Source: Capitulum mitella (Eukaryota; Arthropoda; Thecostraca; Pollicipedomorpha; Pollicipedidae). From it: a DNA stretch of 64,000 nt. Shown here one piece after another: positions 11,301 through 23,300 of this stretch. The stretch lies in the NCBI GenBank assembly GCA_030062745.1, contig CP099843.1, forward strand, positions 20,378,997 to 20,442,996. Direction: 5' to 3'. The notes under the pieces were generated by a model, which worked only from the letters and a program-made list of their open reading frames with translations, had not been told where the DNA came from and ran no database searches. The translations under genes were made by a program, and so were the position numbers. Numbering within the stretch: the stretch's first letter is position 1; every line of letters begins with the position of its first letter.

Positions 11301-14300
11301 TAATTGTATTCCACGTTTTAACACCCAAACAAACACCCTTTTCCGTTTCGCTCGAAAAGTGGTACGGAATGGCCCTTACGGGCCGAGAAAGTGTCCAAAG
11401 CTGACCTTTTTGATCCCATTCGAACTTGAGGATATTGACCTAGGGTCATGAAAATTACACACAATGTTAATCGTTATAACCCTACTCTGTCCATAAAATT
11501 TCATGTCTCTAGCCTTTCCGTTTCCGATATCAGAGGGGGCCTTTTTTGTCCCCTTCCAGTGCGCGTTAGTGCCGAACCCCCTTCCACTGTGCGTGTTAAA
11601 ACCGTATGCGTGCATTCACTGTTTTGTTTTACGACTCATTAGCTTGGTTTGTGCTCCATGTGGGAATTTTACAACGGAATATTCCTGCGTGGAATATGAG
11701 ACGTGATAGAAACATGGTCGTGTAGAAATTCGTAGTAACGTAGTTGCTGTTTTTTTTCAGAAATGCGTACTATGAAAGTGAATTCTTCAAACTGGATAGT
11801 TTGTTTAAGGGAAAGCCATACGACCGACGTGCGATACCAACACAGGATTCCGGTGAGACGAGAAGAATCAAGATCCTGATGGTCCCGATACCGCTAATGT
11901 CAGAATAAAGTCCGAACTGTTAGAACGCAAAACGTTGTTTTCATCTGATCCCAATGCTTTGCTACCGTGTCTTGGAACTGAAGTCCGCACTAAGCGGTGT
12001 AGCATGTTTAGAGGGAGAATCATCTAAAAACGAACAGTTTAAACAATGCTATTTGCTAGTTTGATGTTCAGTTCATTACCACTCATGACATTTACATTAA
12101 TCATTGGTTAATTCGTAACGATTATTGCATGCTTCAATGTGCATGTGGTCACCTGTACTAGACAAGTTAATTCTCAAAGAAAATGCAAATGAGTTGGATT
12201 TGATAAATGAATTTGTTGTTCTTGGTCTTCATTTTGTGAATTAAAACGCGACTTTTGCTTTTCAGAAACCCCCACAACTGTCAGCGTGGAGATGTATCTG
12301 AGGAGTCTGGGGTCGATTAACCCCGTCGAAATGGTATGCAGTGCCAGCAGGGCCGCGCGACTTTTGCCTTGGAGACTCGAGATGACGTTGTATGGCATAC
12401 AGTTAGCGGAATGCTTTAGTTATAGAAATGCAGCCGCCCGCGGATGCGAGTGAAACGCAGCAGGAAAGCATCGAACGTGAACCTGTTCCTCCCCTCCACG
12501 GCAGGACTACACCGCGGACTTGTACCTGCGACAACGATGGGTGGAGACTCGGTTCGTCAACAACTCGCTCACCAGACCGCTGGACGTGTCCGACCCGGAG
12601 CTGGTCAAGAAAATCTGGAAACCAGAGGTTTACTTTCCAAACGCCAAATCAGGAGACTTCCAATACGTCTCTGTTCCGAACGTTTTGATACGGGTGCACC
12701 CCAGCGGGGAGGTCCTCTACATACTCAGGTGAGTTGCATTTGGACAGTTCTGGTCGTAAAAACTTGTAACAAGGGCCTTTTGCACATGGATCACCCGACT
12801 GGAACACTAAAATGTAATAATGCGCTGAGGCTTTCAGCGGCGTTTAGAGCGGGATTTGGAGGGAAAGGAGGGCAGAGGCCTACCAGGAACATCTTAACCT
12901 GCCTCAAATGTAACTGTTCCATTTTGGGTTTTTGTCTCTTTTGGCTGTCATTTGGCTGCAGTGGAGGACTTCTGAGTCACACGCAGTAAATGGTACTAGA
13001 AAGAACAAAATCAGCTCAGTTGTGTCAAGTGATAATAATCACGCTCAGAGATGCTAACATTGATCAAATCTGTTCTGTGACCTTCAACTAATAAGAACAC
13101 TGGAAAACTTCCTGCTAGAAGCCCGAAAACATTTTTAGTTTCCCGCGGAAAGCTCTTAACGTATACAAATCTCACTCGTTCCAGGCTGCTGTTGAGATTC
13201 TCTTGCATGATGGATCTGTCAAATTACCCGCTGGACACGCAGGTCTGCACCATCGAAACAGCAGTCTGTGAGTACGGAGCCGTGGTCGACAGCCAGTCCA
13301 CCGTCCGTTCCACTGCATGCCTCCCGAGTCATTTACAAAAATAAGCAATTATCGCATTCAGACATCCTGAAAGCGTGCTTATGATGGACTTCAGCTTTAA
13401 CGAAACATTTTCATTAGCTTACTTTATCCTCCAAGCCTACGACATCAAGTCTGCGTAATCGCTGCACATTTGGCGAGCATTGCCCTTGGTCTCTGACATG
13501 TCACTGACATACTGTGTCATTTCCGGAATTACCGACTCCGCCGGCGTTGTCAGCGGGTCGCCTCGTCTTGGGGACTTCACCTCGTTTTTGCGTTGTTCTT
13601 TAATGCTCGTTTCCCTATAGGAATGTGCATGTTGAGGCTGTGCCACTTCTGTTAAGAGACTTTCAGGAGCAGTATAATAGCTGTTTGCTCAACCTCAACC
13701 GAAAGACGTGCCCGCACGTTTTGATTACCTTTACCCCTGCAGGTGCCATTTTGCGCTACCCACGGACCAAACCTGGCTTTTCGGAGTGATCGTTTGTAAT
13801 GAATGTCCTTTCTTGGAGACAAACCTAAGTAGTTTATGAGCTTTGTGCCACCAAGGCAATGCTGCAGGCAGTACGCACGCCGACCAAATTTCGGAATGCT
13901 GCTCTTAGATGAGGCCCGGGAGACCTTTACGAGATAGTTTTTCTTGCCAATGGAATCGGAGATATTTGAAAATTAGTGAGCTTTTGTGTTGGCGGACAGT
14001 TCAATACTTCCATATAAGAACACCATCACGGCTCAATTTGCTCGCCTTGCTCAGTCCCGGATACAACTTTGGTAGCTTCTCCTTTAAACGTGTACAGAAT
14101 TCATGATCAAGCTTAGAAATCCTCAGCACTGCTACGACTTTCTCCATGATAAAGCATGCGCAGCGACGGGATGGATCAGACAGCAGCGCGGTGGCTGCGC
14201 CCCTGGCGGGTTTTACGCGAAACTGCATTAAAACATGAGATTTGGTTTCCAAAATCTCTGTCAGTATTTTGAATGTTTTAATAATCTATTTCTGTAAGTC

Positions 14301-17300
14301 ATGTGTCTTATAAATGTCATAAATTTCTCAAACAACTGTGCCTTGTGGTTCAGGTTTCCGCAGTGCCATTGGTGTTCCAGTCAGGTAACTAAAACCCGAT
14401 CGCTAATTCCCCATATGGCAAGGCATGCAGAACAGTTGACTGGGTGATCTTGTTTCAGTTTCGAAGACGACCAGAGAGCTGCAGTTGACCTGGTATCACA
14501 GTGACCCTATCAAGCTGTACAAGAACCTCCGCTTGCCGCAGTTTCAAGTCAAAAGGGTGCAGACCGACCACTGCACGCATGAAAACAAATTAGGTGAGAG
14601 GATGAGACGGCGGCTGGAGATCAGTAGCTAATTTCTCTTTCACTAAATGTGACATGCATCTCACACACTGCAGATAAGGAAAGCATTGATGACGTGTTGG
14701 TCCTTCCAAGACCGGGCCTTGAACTCGTAGCAGACCAGGCTCGTTGCCGAGATTTTCCTCGAGGGGGGGATGGGAGCAAACGTCAAATGTTGTCATATAC
14801 CAATGGCCTGTGACAAAATGTACAGAAAAAGTAGCAGTTTTATGTAAATGACTTCATGTTTTACGCACAGGAAAACATGTTATGTTTGCTTTTGCACTGT
14901 ATATGCATGACCGCTATTCGGTATTCCTGTGAAATCGCGAAATATCTAGTGTAGACTGCTTTACTCGGGTGGGGGAGGGGCATGGCCCCATGCCCCCTTG
15001 CAGCAGGGGGGCCGCAGCAGGTATTACCTGGCAATGACAGATACATGTACTGTTGTGACCTTCACTGTAGCACTAGATATGATCCCAAAGGTTATCCCAT
15101 GTCTCCAAAACTTAGTGGATGCGCTTGCAGCCCATTACCGACCTTTCGCACAAAAATGGTGCAGTCATTGCTGCTATTTTTGTTGGGGAAGCATCTCACA
15201 AAGAATGTCGGCCCTGTCTTACTAAGAAGCAGAGCAGTAGCCAGCAGCAACCAACGAGTCCGCCAGGTGCAAATCCAAAGGGAGAGGAGCTTGTGGGGTT
15301 ATAGGCTCTTCTGATGCCTGATGAAATCTAGTAAAAGCAGGAAAAATACAGGAAGGCAGTAGTACAGGAAATAATAGACAAGAGGCCTCCGAATCCCTAA
15401 TGCATCCCCTCCCCTCAGACCAGTGTTGCCTGAATCATTTGCATTGGGTGTAACGATCCAAAATATAATTAAAAAGATGCAAATCCATATTTTTCTAATC
15501 GACGCGGGCAAAAAAAAAAACAGGGAAACGGCATCCATTGTGGTAGACGCGTTCATGGAAATGACAATCGTAATCAGAATCACAATTACGGTTACAATAC
15601 ATGAAAAGGCAAAACGATACTTAAGCCAAAAAAGGCATGCTACCGCAGTACTACGCGGAAGGAAAGATGGTTGGCCGGATCACCTTTACAATATTGTAGC
15701 TAATTTGTCACCCATTGTATGGCAGACGCCGACCCCATCGCGGCCTCGAAGCTGTTCCCTGTGTTTCAGAACCCAGCTCGTTGTTGCCCAACTCCCGTGT
15801 GGTTATCTGGGCCCCGAAGATTCTCGAGAGTGTTTGTGCGCTACGTTCATTGACCAATCCTGTCACGTCCGGCGAGGAAGCAGAAACTGCTGCAACTTGC
15901 AAGTGAAGCTAACGAACGGTAGCGGTGAAAACAGTGTATCATATTCCGTCATGAGTCGTAGCCAGTGCTCGAAGCATGGATTTGTCCGTGCTCATTGTAA
16001 GTATGCACTCGGAATTTCGTACACGGCGTGATACATATCATTACGAATTTTTAGAAAAGATCAAGGGCTTGAAATGAAATTCCCCTGAGCGGTCAGCAAT
16101 CACTGTCCGCCGGGGCGGACAGTGATTGCTGACAGAATTGTGACCCAGCATGTACATCAATTACGTCGGTTCGGTTCCAATGTACCATGTGAACATTTTG
16201 TACGCATTGTGAGCAGTTAAGTGTATTGCAACAAAAAAATTACCTTGCAGCCAAGGCCTTCATGCAATGTGACGGTTTTCAGGATGACTGAAAATCCGGG
16301 TTTGCTTGCTTTTGCGTGCAAGAATTATGCTTCCAAAGCCACATGACGGGGAAAGGGAGAGGAGCAAAAGACGCTCCCGAGAGTTTTTAGGTTAAAATAC
16401 AATGACACCACCACAGAAAACGATTCAAAACATCTTTTGTGCTCTACTCAACGGTGGTGCTTGGTTTAGATAATATGGTCACGTAAGATGCACGGGAATG
16501 CTTTTAACAAGAATGTGTGGTAACTGTTCGTGTGAATTCGCGCGATAACATTTATTCTAGTGTCAAATTTTCGCCATATATTCGTCATAACTGTCAGCTT
16601 TCGTTAGGTACCAGGCATCTGTAAGTGATGCGATGACGTCATGACAAAATCGGGTGTTGGGCGACCGAACCGATGCAAGAAATTGGTTGATAACAGGGTG
16701 AACTAAAGATGGAATCTGGGATTTCCAGGAACCGGTACCCGCTAAATACCACATTGAATGCCTTTAAATTAGAACTGAACTTTTATTTGCAAAATACTGC
16801 AACAAAATATGTTAGGGGCGTACTCAGGACTTCTCCAAGAGGGTGAATTGTCAGCGCGGAGCCCTCTTTCTGGCCGGTCCCCCAATTTTTTGCTCTTCAG
16901 GTAAAGAAAAAAAGCATTGATTTGCTCTAGTGCAGGATGAAGTATTCAATGATATTTTGCGTTTTTTTTTGTCACATGAAGAAAATGACAAAAATTCAAG
17001 CGCGTCACCTCATTTGAGAAAATTCTGCGTTTTGTTACCATACGAAATGGTCGAAATATGACAACCACGGCGGGATTTTAGGCGGTTGGGTCCCTTCCTC
17101 TGCTCAAATGTCGTGTCTGTATCCTGCCCAGAAGCCTCTCTGCCCTCTTGTAGCTTCTGGAGATTATTGCTACCCGTTTGGTGGTCTCAGGCCGTCTGCC
17201 GTGTCAGGGCACTGTAGTGTTCTCAGATTCTTTTTATGGTTTCGCGTGTCCCTCGGGACGTGTTAAGCGCTCATTTGGCAGTTTCAGGGACACCTCAGGC

Positions 17301-20300
17301 AGTGCCATGGACTCATTTAGCAGCTTCAGGGACACTTAAGCCATCGCGGGTTCCCTCCTGTCGTCCCTGGGGAATTTTCGCCATCTAAGAATGCCCGCAA
17401 GCAGTAACAAGGACCCTCTATATGTCTGTTTCTGCCGTGACTCTATAGAGGCTCTTCCGGCAATGCTCTAGGTCCTTTGGCCGTTTCATGGACTGTCTGG
17501 ACGTCTCAAGGTTTTGTAGTTTCGCGGCCTCTGTGGTCGTCTCAGTGAAGCCTCTGTTGCGTCACGACACCTAAGGACAAGAGACTAGGAGAAGGACACC
17601 TAAGCATCTGTCGTCTTAGTTGTCCTTCTCCTAATCTCTTGGAAACATTGTTGCCGTCTCAGGAACCCTCCTGCAGTAACAAAAGATCTTTTGGCGATTT
17701 CGGGGCCCCTGTGCAGTGCCATGGGCCCTAGAACGTCTCCAGTAGTCTCCATGGCTGTATCAGGGGTCTTCCTCTGTTACATGGGGTAAATCTGGCTGTC
17801 TTAAGTCCCCTCTAGCCGTATCAGGGGCTTTTGTTGGCGCTTCATGGGCATCCCTGGCAGTTTCATGGGGATCTCTTCTTTGCCAAACACACTCGCCTAA
17901 CACACTGGGGGGCAGGGGCGCAAGCAGCCAAGAATTCTGGGGGAGGGGTCCTTACCCCGCGATGGGCCCCCTCACTTCATATGAGCCCCCTGGACGAAAA
18001 TATTAACATAACATTTCACAAGAGGCTCGCAAAAGGGTATAGCCGGCACAAAATTTCGAAGGGTGCGTGATCATTGGTGAGCCCGTATGCTATGACTGCC
18101 CCCCTGAATAAAAACAGCCAGTGAGAATTTTACGACAATGGGCGCTTGCCGTTGCTAAACTTTATTGTTTGCAATCAGCCACCTCTTCTGATTATTGATG
18201 ATCGCGCCAAAAGCAGTTTTCTCGGGGGGCCTCCACAGCTGTCAGGGAACCCATCCGCAGGCTGTCAGGGGGCTCCTCTATATGCCAGGGGGGTCTTTCC
18301 ACAGGCCATAAGCGAGCCCCTCCACAGGCTGGCATTGGCCCTACAGGCGACGGCAAGGGCCCCTGCATGTCAGCAAGGGCCCCGTCATGCCGACAGGGGG
18401 CCAGCTACAGGGAAGCAGGGGGCCCATTCTGTCCCTCCACATGTCAACAGGGAGTTCTACAGGCGGCGGCAAGGGCCCATGCACGTCATAAGGGATCCCT
18501 TCATGCCGGCAGGAGGTGCAGTTATAGGCAAACAGGGGCCCTTCCCGGCCGACAGGGGCACTTGCAGGCCAGAAGGGCCCCATGGAACGGCAGGGGTTCC
18601 TTCACAGGCCGGCAGCGGCCCCGAAGGCTGGCAGAGGTTCACAGGCCGGCAGGGAGCCCTACGGACGGGCAGGTGGTCTCTACAGGCCGGTAGGGGTCAA
18701 AAAAAGGCCGGCAGCGGGCCCCCAAAGGCCGGCAGGGGCCGCTGCGGGCCGGCAGAGGACCCCATGCAGGCCAGCAAGCTGGCAGGGTGCACTACAGCCC
18801 GGCAGGGCATTCTCTGTCGGCCAGCAGGAGTCCCTCTATTGGGCTTGGGTCTCTTCAAACGGTCTCACGGACCTTTTGCCATGTTAGGGCTCCTCTTACG
18901 TTCCCGGGGACCCTTGGAGAGTTTCAGGGGCTTCCCTATCCATCTTAGGGGCCATCTTGCCGTCTCAGGGTCTCATTAGCCTTCCGGAGGCCCGACTGCA
19001 TCAGGAGCCTTCAGGTTTTCACACAGGTCCGTGAGACCCATTCCGAGCCCCTATGCCATTCCAGCGACTCAGTCCTCATCTTCAAGGCCGTCTCAGGGGT
19101 CCTTGTAACCCTTCTGGCGGTCTCAGAGGGCCATCTGCCGTGTTGGGGCCCTGTTGTGGTCTCAAGGGCTATTTGGGAACTTCAGGGGTCCTACGCATCT
19201 CAGGGGTCATCTAACCTTCCCAGAGGCTCCCTGACTGCATCAAGAGCCCGCCACGTTTTCACTGAGACCCCGTAAAGCTCATACGGGGCCCCTTCTCAGG
19301 TCCTGGGGGGGGGGGCGATCGCCCCCATCCCCCCCGATCCGCACCTGGACCTATTTGATATTAACCAGACCTACTAAAACGTCTCTGGGTAGCAGGGTCT
19401 TCTGTAAAATCCTGACATTCTGGCAGAATGACATTCCAACATTTGTTCTGCAAAAGCACACCCGAATCCAAACTCAAACTTGGCCCGTGTGCTACCATAT
19501 CACATACATGGGTGTAAAATTGGGACTAATTTTGGGGTGACATAATTTTATCGGGCCCTGAAATGTGACATTGTTGACGGATTTACAGTACTTGAATCTA
19601 CAAAGAAAACGCAGGACTGGGTCAAGATATTGGTATGGAACTCCATACCAATGATTTCTTTTGGTGCATAAAGTTCCATATCAAAGGCATACAAAGTTAC
19701 CCCCATGTCACTTACATGGTCTTCCATTTTCTCTCTGGATCTGTCATGGAGGTGAGACGAAGGTAGAATATCGGCGGCAAGATGAACGTCATTAGGGCGA
19801 TGGTAGTAGAACCAAGAAGGTCCAGGATCTTCACGAAGTCCGGTATCAGCTCGCCAAGAAATACAAGAACTCCCATCAGAAGTGTGCGGAACAGAATTCG
19901 CTTGATCGCTGAACGCTGTAACCCCAAAATAAAATTCGTAAACTCGTTTACAAAGAAAAGACGTCTGATCGGGACTGGACAGTGCAGAAAAAACCGAGGT
20001 ACTGTTTTCCTTGTGTACACCTACTGAAATAAAATGGCTGCATGTAGCGTGGTCGGTCATCGTTTTGGGCTGCAAACGCGAACGCGTGAACTATCAGAGA
20101 AACGTTCTAAAGGAACAAGGCTTCTAAGGTTCTGAAGGTATGATTTGCATTTTCGACGAAATTCTGTTTCAAAGGGCTTAAGTTTTGATGTGACCAACTG
20201 CAGATGACCGAAGATAATTCTAACTCTAACAACGCTTGGGGCGCCGAGATGTGTCAGCTTCAGAGTGAAGCTGGTGGGACGAGCGCTTCTTGCGGCAAAC

Positions 20301-23300
20301 CACGACGAGGTGCCCCTCGATGCCGTAGAAGAAGCACGCCTGGTCCGCAGCGGTGCACGGGCCTTCCAGGTGGGCAGATTGGCCGCAGCGGTCGCGTGAT
20401 GGTGTATGCCGTGTGCGTCCTGCGAAGAGGACGCGCTGATCGCGGTCTTGTCGGTGAGAGATACTGAAGGCGTTGTGGCCATTCTGGATGACATCTTGTA
20501 GGACATCATTGTTTGCTAGGGAAGCTTCCTCAGATCGACAGATGTCAATGACCTCCATCAGGGACAGGAACGGGCTAAGAGCTTGCGCCATGTCTCTTGG
20601 TCGTGAAGTCCAGACATGATCGGGGTGGTAAGACGCTGGTCCATGCACGAAGAGCACAGTTCAGCATCGGTAGCTAGCTCTTTGATCGAGACCAGGACGG
20701 AGTCAAAGGACTCGCCTTCCTCTTGCTGGCGCTCTTCGAATTTCACTAGACCGTGTCTATCTCGTTGATGCCGACGGCGTGCTGACGCGTGGCACGCATG
20801 TCCTCAGTAAAGCAGGACCGCAAGAAGGCCAGCTGATCTTCACGACTGAAGGTGGTGAGCTGACAAAGCCGGCTGTAGTCGTTCCGGGATGACCTCCGTA
20901 CTCGGAAGTCGCGTAGACTGATGGACACGGAGAGCTTCCTAGGCCGGGGTTACTGGAGAGCGCCTTGCGGCGTTGTTCGACGGCAACGCTTCCGCTTGGG
21001 TCGCCGATGCTGGAGACGGCGATGTAGTGACGGCGTCGCTGGACGACGCTAGAGCTGCAAAAGCGCCCGATTAGTCAGGAGAGGCATCAGACCTTTATGG
21101 TACTTGCTGGAGCCCCTGGCTCTTTAGCGTCGGTAGCAGGAGACATTGACGGCAGAGCGTTCTGGGTTTCAGGCCCAGTCGCTTCCAGTGCCGGAGTCAG
21201 TGCGAGCGCCGGAACATGCTGACGCCGATTTCGTAGCTCTGTTCGGAGCAGATCGATGCCCTGCTGTTTGCTTTATGACAGTGGTTATTGGTTGCTCGTG
21301 CTGCCGTGATAACTGAAGCTGGAGCTCTTCCATCATCTTGTGTAGCCATGGTGGCACGGATTCGTCCTCTTGGTCGTCACTCTTGCAGCTTGAGCGTAGA
21401 CTGTAGGCCACGCAGAGACGTTGCCGCAGAATCAGGCAAACGTTCAGAGTGCAGGCTACGCCATGTTGTGTCCTCCATGTGGTAGTGGTCATCAGAGCCA
21501 GACGTCTCGTGCAGCAGTGTATTGCCAGGGGACTCCAGGCACACTGATGCCCCTCTGCGGGTCGAACATACAAGGTCGCATCATACGGAACAGTAGCGGC
21601 CAATGGGGAATTCGCTGCAGCCCTGGTACCCGTCCGGTGGTAGCCAGTCACGTGGCAGGGTCGAGCTGGTCACCGGGAGGTCGTGAGTGCCTGCGGCTCG
21701 CGGCGTGCAGCGCTGCCGTTACGAGGTAGCTGGTCAGCAGTCGGCGGGCAGGCTGTGCCGCTCACAACAGTGCTATGCGTTTTACGTGACCTCTGACATG
21801 ATCATCAAATGAACGGGGCTTACTTAGTATTTTCTGAGTTGCAAGACTCAGGGCTATCGACTGGTGGTAGACCGGTTCAGATCCAACGGTTAGATCCTGA
21901 GATAACAGGAGGTGGCCTTTTTAGCCCGCCCAGGCGGCCGTGGGCACGAAACACGCCATGCGGTGCCGGGTTAGTTTTGTAGTGGGTGTAAACGAGTGCA
22001 AGTTTTTTCGTCCTTGTCGATTATCTTACCTATCAAGCGACCGCAATCCTGAGGTGCCCTCAGGTGTCACGAGTCCACATCGTTCATTTTTTTTGTTGCA
22101 TCCGTAACGTGCTTGGCTGGAGAAAGTTCACTACGCCATTTGGTGACAGCTGCGAGGGAGTGCGATGACCACATGCTTCCAAACGGTAAGAGAGTATTAC
22201 AGGGGTGCAAACAAGTGGCTAGTTCAACGTTGGGGACTGATAACTGCACGTTTTCGTGAGGATAACGAAGAGGTCGGTACATGGGCTGGAGAAGATGGCG
22301 TCTTTTTTGTTGTTTTGTTATTGGTGGAGGCCAAGCCACGGTTGTTGTGCATTATTAGATTCCGATGCTTATTGTATTGTATTGTATTGCATTGTACTGT
22401 ATTGTACTGCACATCGTAAGGACGTCCACAGCGATCAAACAAATGCGGCTGTTTTAAGTCCCCTAGTCAAAGGCTGGGAAGTTTACACAGATGAAACACG
22501 CACTCATTTACTCATCACGTCATTGGCGGCGGAGAGAGCAAAGCTTATGTTGGTTAGGCGGCAGTGGACCTGAGATGCTGAAGGACTGAAGGCAATGATA
22601 GGAAGCACTGAGCAAAGCGCTGAGAGCACGGAAATGACAAGCAGAAAGAGAGGCTGGTCATGATGAAATTGAGACCAGTGCATGCGCGGGAAGAGAACGT
22701 TCGCTGGCCTTGCCTGCCTGCCTTTGTACGTGGGCGAGGTCAGTGGATACGGTGGTCTCTCTGGATGTGGCGAGCACGGGCTTCATCATTTCCGACGAGA
22801 AATGAGGTCACGCGGGCTCGCCCCTGGACAGCACCTGACGGGCTAGCACCAGCGTTCTGGGAGTCACCATGTCGCCTGCGCAGAGCAAACGAAGACGTTG
22901 CATCAGTTCGGATATGTGGTCATATTTTTTCGTCCAAAAATAACTTGCAGTAAAGCTTATTATCTTTTGTAGCCGAGATAGGTCCTTTTTTGAGCCACTG
23001 TCATACACGATAAGGCAGTACCGAATGTAGGGGAATACCATGGGAGGGACGACAGCAAGGCCTATTTTAAGAGCAGACCACTAGGGGAGGGGGATTTTGG
23101 CCAGTCGAATTATGGGCAACACAAATACAAAATCCGGGTATTTCGTCGACCTTGTTTTGCCTGACCACATCGAAGGTCGGTTTGGACGAGCTGGTATGGC
23201 GAGACTAGCGGTCGCCAGTGGCTGGAACTTGGCCGTCTCAGAGATTTGGTGGCACAACGCATTTTGTTACATTTTCGGGTTTCGGGGCGCCGGCTTGGCG

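Larger units (their letters stand above)
5388..11760 (+). other. Channel intron 1 (6.4 kb)
   Basis: This intron is filled with repeats: a TTAA-flanked element (5641..6835), a TA-flanked element (8088..8782), a truncated TTAA-family copy (about 9690..10400) and a 154-bp tandem duplication (10728..11035). Between them no coding signal was seen. It ends with a TTTTTTTTCAG acceptor. Confidence 0.8.

Noticed and set aside
15423..16031. 202-codon plus-strand frame
   Set aside because: No recognisable domain; composition shifts along it and it runs to the edge of a hairpin region. Left as unassigned.
18146..18979. 277-codon open frame
   Set aside because: It follows the ~30-bp repeat, is almost only G, R, P, A and Q, and has similar open frames on the other strand.
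21840..21910. Possible tRNA from a GGTTCAGATCC-like word
   Set aside because: No A-box, acceptor stem or cloverleaf could be drawn around it.
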